From contig CAKZPE010000094.1 in the NCBI GenBank assembly GCA_937138495.1, positions 1 through 64,000 of the forward strand: DNA of 64,000 nt, in the 5' to 3' direction. Source of the stretch: an uncultured Oceanospirillaceae bacterium. Lineage in GTDB: Bacteria > Pseudomonadota > Gammaproteobacteria > Pseudomonadales > Balneatricaceae. Every line of letters begins with the position of its first letter. Position 1 is the first letter of the stretch. A program made the translations under genes and the position numbers. Positions 41,677 to 50,652 of this stretch are shown piece after piece. Under the pieces are notes generated by a model, which saw only the letters and a list, made by a program, of their open reading frames with translations, was not told the DNA's origin and did no database searches.

Positions 41677-44535
41677 ATGCTGCAACATTTTGATCCAAAC
41701 AAAGATTACGGTACGCCGGCCCGTGTTTCAGAAAACCTGGTGACACTGAACATCGACGGTGTGGACGTAACCGTACCTGAAGGTACATCTGTACTGCGTG
41801 CCGCTGCTGAAGCGAACATCAACATTCCTAAACTGTGCGCCAGCGACAACCTGGAAGCATTCGGCTCTTGCCGTATCTGCGCAGTGGAAATTGAAGGCCG
41901 CCGCGGCACCCCTGCGTCTTGTACCACACCTGCCGAAAACGGCATGTCTGTTACCACGCAGAACAACAAGCTGGCGAAACTGCGCCGCAACATCATGGAA
42001 CTGTACATCTCTGATCACCCACTGGACTGTCTGACCTGTCCAAGCAACGGTAACTGCGAACTGCAGGACGTTGCCGGTGCGGTTGGCCTGCGTGAAGTCC
42101 GTTACGGTTTCGAAGGCGAGAACCACCTGGATGCGAAGAAAGACGAGTCTAACCCGTACTTCACCTTCGATCCGAGCAAATGTATCGTTTGTTCCCGCTG
42201 TGTACGTGCCTGTGAAGAAGTTCAGGGTACCTTTGCACTGACCATCGACGGCCGCGGCTTTGACTCCAAGGTTGCAGCCGGTCAGGACGACGGCTTCCTG
42301 GCCTCTGACTGTGTATCCTGTGGTGCCTGTGTACAGGCCTGCCCAACCTCTACCCTGATGGAAAACAGCGTTATCGAACGCGGCCAGCCAGAACACAGCG
42401 TTGTCACTACTTGTGCATACTGTGGTGTTGGCTGTTCCTTCAAGGCAGAAATGAAAGGTACTGAAGTTATCCGTATGGTGCCGTTCAAAGACGGTGAAGC
42501 GAACCGTGGTCACTCTTGTGTGAAAGGCCGTTTCGCCTTCGGTTATGCGACTCACAACGACCGTGTAACTGAGCCGATGATCCGTGATTCTATCGATCAG
42601 CCATGGAAGAAAGTAAGCTGGGAAGAAGCCTTCAGCTTCGCTGCCGGCCGCATTAAAGATATTCAGGCGAAATACGGCCGTGAATCTGTCGGCGGTATCA
42701 CCTCTTCACGTTGCACCAACGAAGAAACGTACCTGGTTCAGAAACTGATCCGCGCCGCATTCGGTAACAACAATACCGATACCTGTGCCCGTGTATGTCA
42801 CTCACCAACCGGTTACGGCCTGAAGACCACCCTGGGTGAGTCTGCCGGTACCCAAACCTTCGACTCAGTAATGAAAGCTGACCTGGTGATGGTCATCGGT
42901 GCCAACCCGACTGCCGCTCACCCGGTATTCGGTTCACGTCTGAAGCGCCGTGTACGTGAAGGTGCTGGCCTGATCATTGCTGATCCGCGCACCACTGAGC
43001 TGGTTAAGAGCCCGCACATTGTTGCCGATCACCACCTGAAACTGCGTCCGGGTACTAACGTTGCGTTCATCAACGCCATGGCTCACGTCGTTATCACTGA
43101 AGGTCTGGAAGACAAAGACTTCATCGCCAACCGTTGCGACAACACTGCATACAACAAATGGCGCGAATTCATCTCTGAAGAACGTCATGCACCGGAACAG
43201 ACTGAAGACATCACAGGCATCCCTGCCGCTGAAATCCGCAGTGCTGCCCGCCTGTTTGCTGCTGCACCAAACGCCGCTATCTTCTACGGCCTGGGTGTAA
43301 CCGAGCACAGCCAGGGTTCCAGCATGGTAATGGGCATTGCTAACCTGGCACTGGCGACCGGTAACATCGGCCGTGAAGGTGTAGGTGTTAACCCACTGCG
43401 TGGTCAGAACAACGTACAGGGTTCCTGTGACATGGGATCTTTCCCGCACGAACTGCCGGGTTACCAGCACGTTGCCGACGACGCTATCCGCGGCCGCTTC
43501 GAAGCAAGCTGGGGCGTGACGCTGGACAACGAACCGGGTCTGCGTATTCCGAACATGTTCAACTCTGCAATCGACGGTACGTTCCGTGGCATGTACTGCC
43601 AGGGCGAGGACATTGCACAGTCTGATCCGAACACCAACCACGTTGACCAGGCACTGCGTTCACTGGACTGCCTGATCGTACAGGACATCTTCCTGAACGA
43701 AACAGCCAAGTACGCACACGTATTCCTGCCTGGCACCTCTTTCCTTGAGAAAGACGGTACCTTCACCAACGCCGAACGCCGTATTAACCGTGTTCGTCAG
43801 GTGATGCCGCCAATGCCAGGCATGGCTGACTGGGAAGTAACCATGGCGCTGTCCAAAGCACTGGGTTATGAAATGAACTACAGCCACCCATCCGAAATTA
43901 TGGATGAGATTGCTACCCTGGCTCCAACCTTCAAGGGCGTCAGCTATGAGCGTCTGGAAGAACTGGGCAGCATTCAGTGGCCGTGTAACGATGCTGCACC
44001 GGAAGGTACGCCTACCATGCACATTGAGAACTTCCCGATCGGTCTGGGTAACTTCGCGATCACTGAATATGTGGCAACCGAAGAACGCTCTAACCGTAAG
44101 TTCCCATTATTGCTGACCACCGGCCGTATCCTGTCGCAATACAACGTAGGTGCTCAGACCCGCCGTACGCCTAACCAGGCATGGCACGATGAGGACGTAC
44201 TGGATCTGCACATCTCCGATGCGGAAATGCGCGGCATCAATGATGGCGACTGGGTAGGTATCAGCAGCCGTGCCGGCGACACAGTAATGCGTGCGCGCAT
44301 TACCGATAAGGTGCAGCCTGGCGTGGTTTACACCACCTTCCACCACCCTGGCAGCGGTGCCAACGTTGTTACCACCGACAACTCTGACTGGGCAACTAAC
44401 TGCCCTGAGTACAAGGTAACAGCCGTACAGGTAGTGAAAGTGAATTCACCATCCAACTGGCAGCAAAACTACCAGAACTTTGACGACCAGCAGCAGGACT
44501 TCCTGAAGCAGGGCCGTGAAAGCATCAGCCAGTAA
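41677..44535 (+). CDS. fdsA: NAD-dependent formate dehydrogenase alpha (molybdenum) subunit
   Basis: The 952-residue catalytic subunit oxidises formate to CO2 at a bis-molybdopterin guanine dinucleotide. From the N-terminus: a [2Fe-2S] domain (Cys54, 65, 68, 82), a NuoG-like His/Cys cluster (HPLDCLTCPSNGNC, 114-127), two [4Fe-4S] ferredoxin clusters (CIVCSRCVRAC and CVSCGACVQAC, about 169-222), the MopB cluster (CAYCGVGC, 246-253, with Cys281), and the active site Cys374-His375 in ARVCHSPTG. It is the cysteine, not selenocysteine, type. Codon bias is strong, suggesting high expression. Confidence 0.97.
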   Translation: MLQHFDPNKDYGTPARVSENLVTLNIDGVDVTVPEGTSVLRAAAEANINIPKLCASDNLEAFGSCRICAVEIEGRRGTPASCTTPAENGMSVTTQNNKLAKLRRNIMELYISDHPLDCLTCPSNGNCELQDVAGAVGLREVRYGFEGENHLDAKKDESNPYFTFDPSKCIVCSRCVRACEEVQGTFALTIDGRGFDSKVAAGQDDGFLASDCVSCGACVQACPTSTLMENSVIERGQPEHSVVTTCAYCGVGCSFKAEMKGTEVIRMVPFKDGEANRGHSCVKGRFAFGYATHNDRVTEPMIRDSIDQPWKKVSWEEAFSFAAGRIKDIQAKYGRESVGGITSSRCTNEETYLVQKLIRAAFGNNNTDTCARVCHSPTGYGLKTTLGESAGTQTFDSVMKADLVMVIGANPTAAHPVFGSRLKRRVREGAGLIIADPRTTELVKSPHIVADHHLKLRPGTNVAFINAMAHVVITEGLEDKDFIANRCDNTAYNKWREFISEERHAPEQTEDITGIPAAEIRSAARLFAAAPNAAIFYGLGVTEHSQGSSMVMGIANLALATGNIGREGVGVNPLRGQNNVQGSCDMGSFPHELPGYQHVADDAIRGRFEASWGVTLDNEPGLRIPNMFNSAIDGTFRGMYCQGEDIAQSDPNTNHVDQALRSLDCLIVQDIFLNETAKYAHVFLPGTSFLEKDGTFTNAERRINRVRQVMPPMPGMADWEVTMALSKALGYEMNYSHPSEIMDEIATLAPTFKGVSYERLEELGSIQWPCNDAAPEGTPTMHIENFPIGLGNFAITEYVATEERSNRKFPLLLTTGRILSQYNVGAQTRRTPNQAWHDEDVLDLHISDAEMRGINDGDWVGISSRAGDTVMRARITDKVQPGVVYTTFHHPGSGANVVTTDNSDWATNCPEYKVTAVQVVKVNSPSNWQQNYQNFDDQQQDFLKQGRESISQ

Positions 44536-44554
44536 CAGAGTCACGAGGACATTG

Positions 44555-45418
44555 ATGACCCAACCACGTTTCAGGCAGGACGCCGGCGGGCAGACACCCG
44601 CCGCCGAACTGCAACATTGCCACCGGGGTGCTCAGGTAACCCGGCGGCAACTGGACCAGATAACCGACACCGAAGATCAGATCGCTGAAGAGGTGCCTGT
44701 TGTCATGATCTTTAACGGCATTTCCCATGCCGTGATGATGGCCAGCCCCAATGATCTGGAAGATTTCGCCACAGGCTTCAGCCTGAGCGAAGGCATTGTC
44801 GGGCACAGCGATGAGATCTATGGCATCGACGTGATCCGTCCGACAGCCAGTCTGACCGCCGGTATCGAAGTCCAGGTTGCTATCAGCAGCCAGTGTGCTG
44901 CCCTGCTGAAACAGCGTCGCCGTAACCTGACAGGCCGCACCGGGTGTGGTCTGTGCGGAGCGGAATCACTGCAACAGGCTATTCGCCCGATCCGTAAAGT
45001 TGAAAAAACAGCACTGATCAGCGCGACTGCCGTCGAAACAGCCATCAGCCAGCTAAGCCAGCGCCAGCCGCTGCAATCGCTGACCGGTGCGTTTCACGGA
45101 GCTGCCTGGTGCAACCTGAATGGCGACATTGAAATGATTCGTGAAGATGTGGGCCGTCATAATGCGCTGGACAAACTGCTCGGCGCACTGAAACGTGACA
45201 AGGTCGACCTGACCACCGGCTTTACCCTGGTATCCAGCCGCGCCAGCTACGAAATGGTTCATAAAGCCAGTAGCTGCGGCGTATCGACCCTGGTGGCAGT
45301 TTCTGCCCCCACCGGTCTGGCACTGGATCTGGCTAAACAGTCAGGGCTCAACCTGATTGGTTTTGCCCGCCCGGGTAAACATGTTGTTTACAACCGGTCA
45401 GACGTACCGAGAGATTAA
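44555..45418 (+). CDS. fdhD: Formate dehydrogenase sulfurtransferase FdhD
   Basis: FdhD transfers sulfur from a cysteine desulfurase to the molybdenum cofactor and is needed for formate dehydrogenase activity. The ATG at 44555 with GAGG before it gives 287 residues; an upstream ATG inside fdsA is less likely. The CXXC loop is in GRTGCGLCGAES (about 130), with EDVGRHNALDKLLG near 201 and SSRASYEMVHKAS near 227, as expected. It sits within the fds operon between fdsA and fdsD. Confidence 0.95.
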   Translation: MTQPRFRQDAGGQTPAAELQHCHRGAQVTRRQLDQITDTEDQIAEEVPVVMIFNGISHAVMMASPNDLEDFATGFSLSEGIVGHSDEIYGIDVIRPTASLTAGIEVQVAISSQCAALLKQRRRNLTGRTGCGLCGAESLQQAIRPIRKVEKTALISATAVETAISQLSQRQPLQSLTGAFHGAAWCNLNGDIEMIREDVGRHNALDKLLGALKRDKVDLTTGFTLVSSRASYEMVHKASSCGVSTLVAVSAPTGLALDLAKQSGLNLIGFARPGKHVVYNRSDVPRD

Positions 45419-45463
45419 CTGAACCGGTCAGGCGTACTGGCCGGGCATAAATGGAGTACATCC

Positions 45464-45685
45464 ATGGGAAATGCAACACTGAGCAGTCTGATTAAAATGG
45501 TTAATCAAATTGCAGATAATAACGTTCATGTTGGTACAACCGATGACGCAGCTAACGCTGTGGCATCACACATCACCCGCTTCTGGGCCCGCCCGATGAA
45601 GCAACAGATCAATGAGTATCTGAACGAAGGTGGTGAAGAACTGAACGAAATCGCCCGTCAGGCGGTTACTCAGTTGCAAAAATAA
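45464..45685 (+). CDS. fdsD: Formate dehydrogenase delta subunit
   Basis: A 73-residue protein of the FdsD family (LSSLIKMVNQIADNNVH, then SHITRFWARPMKQQINEYL). In characterised FdsABG enzymes this small subunit helps assembly or stability of the soluble complex. GGAG precedes the start. It is the last gene of the operon, closed by a terminator. Confidence 0.93.
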   Translation: MGNATLSSLIKMVNQIADNNVHVGTTDDAANAVASHITRFWARPMKQQINEYLNEGGEELNEIARQAVTQLQK

Positions 45686-45701
45686 ATGTAGCTGCACACA
45701 C

Positions 45702-45731
45702 AAAAAAGCCACCTTTTCAGGTGGCTTTTTT
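45702..45731. terminator. Terminator of the fds operon
   Basis: AAAAAAGCCACC, loop TTTTCA, GGTGGC, then six T residues (45702-45731), a strong bidirectional form. Confidence 0.93.
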
Positions 45732-45876
45732 GCCGGGGCGCTCCACCAGCATTACGCCTGCTCAGTTACAACATTCGTAATAAAAAAACCGCACCCCTCC
45801 CCCGAAACAACTGCAGTTCTGAGATCCACCGCCTTTTCGCACCGAAAGCCTGACACAACAGACTCCCGACATAAAC

Positions 45877-46299
45877 CTAATGCTTACCCGGCTTATTCTT
45901 GGCCGGCAAATGCTTATCCAGTTTACGCTTAAAAGGTAACACCTTTGCTTTCAGCGAAGGCAACTCTGATGCGGGAGACGCCGGCTTATCTTCCGCTACG
46001 TTAGCAATGCCTTTGGGATGCGACAGGGCAACTCCGTTTTTGAGCACATCATTCAGCTCCCAGAGCTGCTCGTGCATAAACTTTGAAATCTGAATACAGG
46101 CATGCAAAGGCGAACCGGCCCGGCGACGGATAGCATCCATACGGAACTGCAACCGCTCCAGTATGATGCGTGACTCAGGCTTTGCCTGACTGATGATCTG
46201 GCGGACCTTAAACCGCAGATACCGGTCGATGACTGCCGGCCGGGTCGTCGCCAGCAGCGCAATACGGTCTAAGTCCAGAGGCTGGTGACTGGATAACAT
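45877..46299 (-). CDS. DUF3135 domain-containing protein
   Basis: A 140-residue cytosolic protein. The first 85 residues fit DUF3135: LDLDRIALLATTRPAVIDRYL, then ILERLQFRMDAIRRRAGSPLHACIQISKFM split by the family's conserved Gln/Arg and Pro-Leu. The C-terminal 50 residues are a low-complexity Lys/Pro/Ala tail ending HLPAKNKPGKH, probably disordered. The function is unknown. The gene is monocistronic between the fds operon and tRNA-Glu. Confidence 0.75.
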   Translation of the reverse strand: MLSSHQPLDLDRIALLATTRPAVIDRYLRFKVRQIISQAKPESRIILERLQFRMDAIRRRAGSPLHACIQISKFMHEQLWELNDVLKNGVALSHPKGIANVAEDKPASPASELPSLKAKVLPFKRKLDKHLPAKNKPGKH

Positions 46300-46489
46300 A
46301 TGCTCACCCCTTATCTCGCTTACAACGCCAGACCCTTACGGTATCCGCAAAGATACACAGCAGTCTGATCTTGAAATAAAGTATGGCAGATAAATAGCAA
46401 TCTCACCGGAATGGGTACAAATCCAGTGTAAAAAACAAAAGAAGAATATAAATCAGATAGAAAAAACAGAAGGGTACAAAAGAAGAAAG

Positions 46490-46565
46490 TGGCGTCCCAT
46501 AGGGGGTTCGAACCCCTGTTACCGCCGTGAAAGGGCGGTGTCCTAGGCCACTAGACGAATGGGAC
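46490..46565 (-). tRNA. tRNA-Glu (anticodon TTC)
   Basis: The minus strand gives a complete 76-base cloverleaf. The acceptor stem GTCCCAT / ATGGGAC is perfect, the discriminator is G, and CCA is encoded (46492-46490). The D arm contains TCTAGTGGCCTAGGA, the anticodon stem CCGCC/GGCGG holds the loop CTTTCAC with anticodon TTC, and the T arm GGGGTTCGAACCCC is canonical. It is a single tRNA gene, transcribed away from the pxp cluster. Confidence 0.98.
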
Positions 46566-46661
46566 GCTGCAGATAGGAATCTCACCTCAGGCATTCAGTT
46601 ATAAGTGCTTGTAAACAAGCGTATAACCGGCTGCCTTCAGGTCATCCTCAGGACGGGGCGT

Positions 46662-46689
46662 ATAATACCCCGGCGGAGATTATTGTCAA
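46662..46689 (-). promoter_or_regulatory. Promoter of tRNA-Glu
   Basis: On the minus strand TTGACA (46689-46684) and TATTAT (46667-46662) are separated by 16 bases. They are followed by the GC-rich discriminator CGCCCCGTCC, as in stringently controlled stable-RNA promoters. The tRNA begins about 97 bases downstream. Confidence 0.75.
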
Positions 46690-46891
46690 TATCAAAGGCT
46701 AAAAAATCTCTTACTGCAGCCCATTTACAACCCGGCATTTCTGCCCGGCATGCGCGTGACATCATCCACCGCATTCTGATAAATAAAAATTATCAGATCT
46801 GGCAACCATTATTCATTAGACAGCCACAACCCTGACAGGTAAGAATGCCAGTCTGAGATTTTTTCGCGAGCCAGATACGAGAATAACAATC

Positions 46892-47095
46892 ATGCGCACT
46901 GCCATGCCATTTCACCAGTTTCAGCAAATCCGCCACGTTGATGAAGTGGTCGAGAAAGCCAGCGACAGCTGGTGGGTGTACCGCCGCAACGTGAACCACA
47001 ACGGCGCACTGAGCACCGTTGCCCGGGTCGTCTTCTTTGCCCGTACCAAAAAGGCGGTAGATCAGTGGCTCACAGAACAGGCTTCTGCCTGCTAG
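46892..47095 (+). CDS. Small conserved-looking protein of unknown function
   Basis: A possible 67-residue cytosolic protein (MRTAMPFHQFQQIRHVDEVVEK..., ending KKAVDQWLTEQASAC). Composition is protein-like, with an amphipathic C-terminal helix, but the ribosome site is weak (GAGAATAACAATC before the ATG). It lies between the tRNA-Glu promoter and the pxp cluster, 168 bases before the next gene. I do not recognise a family and the gene is only moderately supported. Confidence 0.45.
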   Translation: MRTAMPFHQFQQIRHVDEVVEKASDSWWVYRRNVNHNGALSTVARVVFFARTKKAVDQWLTEQASAC

Positions 47096-47263
47096 CCACC
47101 CGCTCCCCCGCACTGTTATTCAACTGCCGCCGGCCCCACTGGTCCCGTCGGCTAGCGCCCGCTGGCTGCATTCAGAACAGCGCATATACTTTATGCTCAG
47201 AATCAGCCCGTACACGACAATAAAAGACAACAGCGGCTAAGCCGTTTCAGATTAAGGTTTATT

Positions 47264-48052
47264 ATGAACGCAGATATGACGCCACTGGCCATCCGCCAGC
47301 AAATCCGCAGCGGTGAATTCACCGGTAACACTTCAGGTTTCGCTCAGGGTTTCGTACAGGGCAATCTGGCGATCATGCCAAAAGACTGGGCCAATGACTT
47401 CCTGCAGTTTTGCCAGATGAACCCTAAGCCATGCCCGATCGTCGGCATGTCCAGCCAGCCTGGCGCGTTCATGTTGCCGGATCTGGGTGAAGATCTGGAT
47501 ATCCGCAGCGACATCCCGAAATACCGCATTTACGAAAACGGCGTCATGACCGCTGAAGTAGCCGATGTTAAAGATTACTGGCGCGATGATCTGGTGACCT
47601 TCGTTCTGGGCTGTTCGTTCTCCTTCGAAGAAGCCCTGATCGCCGACGGCCTTGAAGTACGTAACATCACTGAAGGTGTGAACGTCCCTATGTACCGCAC
47701 CAATATCGACTGCCGCAGCGCCGGCCGTTTCAGCGGCACCACTGTGGTCAGCATGCGTCCGATGAAAGCTGCTGATGCAATCCGTGCGGTACAGATCTGC
47801 ACCCGCTTCCCGTCAGTTCACGGTGCACCACTGCACCTGGGCGATCCGTCCCAGATCGGTATCAGCGACATCAATAAACCGGACTTCGGCGACGCGGTCA
47901 CCATTAAAGACGGCGAGCTGCCGGTATTCTGGGCCTGCGGTGTTACCCCACAGGTTGCGATTGAACAGGCTAAACCTGAATTCTGCATTACCCACAGCCC
48001 GGGCCACATGCTGATCACTGATCTGCCAAACAGCCGTCTGGCCGTACTGTAA
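47264..48052 (+). CDS. D-glutamate cyclase-type hydro-lyase (DUF1445/YcsI family)
   Basis: A 262-residue cytosolic protein of the DUF1445 family: IRSGEFTGNTSGFAQGFVQG near the start, FLQFCQMNPKPCPIVG near 50, FVLGCSFSFEEALI near 113 and TRFPSVHGAPLHLGDP near 183. The family is the N-terminal half of the mitochondrial D-glutamate cyclase DGLUCY, which converts D-glutamate to 5-oxo-D-proline. Bacterial copies lie beside 5-oxoprolinase genes, as here (pxpA starts 22 bases later). First gene of the cluster. The exact activity of the separate half is not established. Confidence 0.9.
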   Translation: MNADMTPLAIRQQIRSGEFTGNTSGFAQGFVQGNLAIMPKDWANDFLQFCQMNPKPCPIVGMSSQPGAFMLPDLGEDLDIRSDIPKYRIYENGVMTAEVADVKDYWRDDLVTFVLGCSFSFEEALIADGLEVRNITEGVNVPMYRTNIDCRSAGRFSGTTVVSMRPMKAADAIRAVQICTRFPSVHGAPLHLGDPSQIGISDINKPDFGDAVTIKDGELPVFWACGVTPQVAIEQAKPEFCITHSPGHMLITDLPNSRLAVL

Positions 48053-48074
48053 ACCGGCGAACAGGAGAATAATC

Positions 48075-48809
48075 ATGACGTTACAACTCAACTGTGACCT
48101 GGGTGAAAGCTTCGGCTCCTGGAAAATGGGTCTGGATGAAGCGGTTATGCCGCATATTGATCAGGCTAACATTGCCTGCGGTTTCCACGCTGGCGATCCG
48201 TTGGTACTGGAAAAGACTCTGAAGCTGGCCAAAGAAAACAATGTCACCATCGGTGCCCACCCGGGCTACCCGGATCTGGTCGGCTTTGGCCGCCGCAGCA
48301 TTAAGGCATCTCCGGCTGAACTGAAAGCCATGGTGATGTATCAGATCGCTGCCATTGACGGCATGGCGTCCAGCCTTGGCCTGACGCTGTTTTATGTTAA
48401 ACCTCACGGCGCGATGTACAACGACATGATGGCGAACATTGAAGTCCGTAAAGTCATCATGGAAGCGATCGCCTCTTACCACCGTCCACTGGTACTGATG
48501 CTACAGAGCACCCCGGAAGCCGACACTATTCAGGCGGAAGCGGATGCAGCTGGCATCTCCCTGTGGTTCGAAATTTTTGCCGACCGTTGCTACGACGACG
48601 ATGGCAAACTGCTGGCACGCAGCAAGCCGGGCGCAGTGCACACCAAAGACAAAATGCTGGCTCAGGTTAAGCAACTGAAAGAACAGGGCACGATCACGAC
48701 TGTCAGCGGCAAGGTTCTGAACCTCCGTGCCGACACCCTGTGCGTACATGGCGATAACATGGATGGCGTCAACGCCATTCAGGAAATCCGTGAGATGATC
48801 AAGCAATGA
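48075..48809 (+). CDS. pxpA: 5-oxoprolinase subunit A (LamB/YcsF family)
   Basis: A 244-residue cytosolic subunit of the ATP-dependent prokaryotic 5-oxoprolinase PxpABC, which opens 5-oxoproline to glutamate. The family start LNCDLGESFGSWKMG and the blocks ANIACGFHAGDP, GAHPGYPDLVGFGRR and VKPHGAMYNDM are present. AGGAG precedes the ATG. Its stop overlaps the pxpB start by four bases. Confidence 0.96.
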   Translation: MTLQLNCDLGESFGSWKMGLDEAVMPHIDQANIACGFHAGDPLVLEKTLKLAKENNVTIGAHPGYPDLVGFGRRSIKASPAELKAMVMYQIAAIDGMASSLGLTLFYVKPHGAMYNDMMANIEVRKVIMEAIASYHRPLVLMLQSTPEADTIQAEADAAGISLWFEIFADRCYDDDGKLLARSKPGAVHTKDKMLAQVKQLKEQGTITTVSGKVLNLRADTLCVHGDNMDGVNAIQEIREMIKQ

Positions 48810-49510
48810 GCCAGACTGACAACCAAACGCCCCGGGTAGAGATCGCCGGCGAAAACGCCCTGATCCTCTACTTCGGTGAAAAAACCGATCCGGCAGTATC
48901 CGCTAAAGTTCAGCAGGCCGTCGATGCACTGGAAACCGCGCTGGCTGATGTGCTCATCGATATGGTGCCGTCTTATGCATCCCTGCTGGTGATCTTTAAC
49001 CCGCTGGCCTGCGACCATCTGGAAGTGCGCCGCCGTATCCGTACCGCCCTCAGCGATCAGGCTGCAGGCGAAGCCTCAGAAGGCCGTTTAGTAAGCCTAC
49101 CGGCCTATTACAGCACTGAATCCGGCCCGGACCTTGAAGATCTGGCCACCCGCGCCAACCTGAGCGTGGAAGAGGTCATTAAGATTCACAGCGAAATGGA
49201 ATACCGGGTCTATGCGATCGGCTTCGCGCCGGGCTTTGCCTACCTGGGTGAAGTGGACGAGCGCATTGCTGCGCCCCGCCTTTCGACACCCCGTCAGAAA
49301 GTCCCTCGTGGTGCGGTAGCCATTGCCGACCGCCAGACAGCGGTTTACCCGGCGGTATCACCAGGCGGCTGGAACCTGATCGGTTTATGCCCTACCCGCA
49401 TGTTTAATCCGGAAGCAACACCCAGCATGCCGGTACAGGTGGGTGACCGGATTCGTTTTGAGCCCATCGAACGTGATGAATTTCTGTCTCTGGGAGGCGA
49501 ACTGTCATGA
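48806..49510 (+). CDS. pxpB: 5-oxoprolinase subunit B (KipI family)
   Basis: A 234-residue protein of the KipI/allophanate-hydrolase subunit 1 family. The core YAIGFAPGFAYLGEVDERI (about 132-150) is followed by PRLSTPRQKVPRGAVAIA and VSPGGWNLIGLCP. It forms the catalytic dimer with PxpC. It overlaps pxpA and pxpC by four bases each (ATGA), so the three are coupled. Confidence 0.95.
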   Translation: MSQTDNQTPRVEIAGENALILYFGEKTDPAVSAKVQQAVDALETALADVLIDMVPSYASLLVIFNPLACDHLEVRRRIRTALSDQAAGEASEGRLVSLPAYYSTESGPDLEDLATRANLSVEEVIKIHSEMEYRVYAIGFAPGFAYLGEVDERIAAPRLSTPRQKVPRGAVAIADRQTAVYPAVSPGGWNLIGLCPTRMFNPEATPSMPVQVGDRIRFEPIERDEFLSLGGELS

Positions 49511-50442
49511 GCGGATTTAAAGTACTACAGCCTGGCCTGTTAACTCTGATTCAGGATGCCGGCCGTATCGGCCAGCACCGTATCGGCCTGACAACCGGCG
49601 GCCCGCTGGACAGCAACGCCTTTGCCTGGGCAAACCGCCTGTTAGGCAACGACGCCAACGCCACTGCGCTGGAAATCAGCATCGGCGGTCTCGTAATGGA
49701 AGCCCAGTGCGATACCTATATCGTTCTGACCGGTGCAGCCATGCCCCTGAAGATCAACGGCACTGAACAGGAAGGCTGGTGTGCCCATAAAGTGCAGGCC
49801 GGTGACCGTATCGATGTTGGATTCTCCAGTGCCGGTGCCCGTGCTTATCTGGCAATCAGCGGCGGTTTTACTGTTGCTAAAAGCTTCACCAGCACCGCTA
49901 CCGTTACCCGTGAAGGGATTGGCGGCCTGAGCGGTGAAAAACTGCAGCAAGGCGATATTCTGCCTGCAGAACCGGCCACTGATCAGCAGGTTTACCGCCT
50001 GCCGGAAGCCTTCCGTCCGGACTACACTGCAGCGGTTTCACTGCGGGTCATTACCGGTTACCAGCAAGATGCGTTCAGCGATGTTCAGAAGCGTTTATTC
50101 TTCAGCAGCGAATACAAGGTCACCGACCGTGCCGACCGCATGGGATACCGCCTTGAAGGTCCGCAGATCACACCATCAATCGACGGCATTCTGTCAGAAG
50201 GTATCTGCCACGGTGCCATTCAGGTGCCGGCAGACGGCCAGCCAATCGTACTGCTGAACGACCGCCAGACCATCGGCGGTTATCCGAAGATCGGCTCTAT
50301 GATTGCCATGGACACCGCCCGCCTGACCCAGTTACTGCCAGGTTCAGCGGTATCCTTTGAAGAGATCAGCATCGACGCGGCACACAATCTGCGTTGCCTG
50401 GAACAGGCGCGCTTCGCACGGACCGAGCCAGAGGCTCTGTAA
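49507..50442 (+). CDS. pxpC: 5-oxoprolinase subunit C (KipA family)
   Basis: A 311-residue protein of the KipA/biotin-dependent carboxyltransferase-like family. It begins with QPGLLTLIQDAGRIGQHRIG and GGPLDSNAFAWANRLLGN. The segments SEGICHGAIQVPADGQP (near 240) and LLNDRQTIGGYPKIG (near 257) follow. Partner of PxpB. A 210-base gap separates it from the DUF4392 gene on the same strand. Confidence 0.95.
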   Translation: MSGFKVLQPGLLTLIQDAGRIGQHRIGLTTGGPLDSNAFAWANRLLGNDANATALEISIGGLVMEAQCDTYIVLTGAAMPLKINGTEQEGWCAHKVQAGDRIDVGFSSAGARAYLAISGGFTVAKSFTSTATVTREGIGGLSGEKLQQGDILPAEPATDQQVYRLPEAFRPDYTAAVSLRVITGYQQDAFSDVQKRLFFSSEYKVTDRADRMGYRLEGPQITPSIDGILSEGICHGAIQVPADGQPIVLLNDRQTIGGYPKIGSMIAMDTARLTQLLPGSAVSFEEISIDAAHNLRCLEQARFARTEPEAL

Positions 50443-50652
50443 GCGAAATACGACTGCCGGCCCGGCTGTCTGCAGCATGACAAGTAACTGCAGCCACCCG
50501 CCGGCACTCAGGTTTACTGATATAAAAAATGCTGTCGCAGCTTGCTGCTATCAGCTGTTAATAAACTTTTGGTGTTACCCAGGCCGGTCAGCCAAAGCAG
50601 GCATTTACTGCCAGCCCGATCAGCCGGAGCAGACAAAAAAGAGAGATGACCT

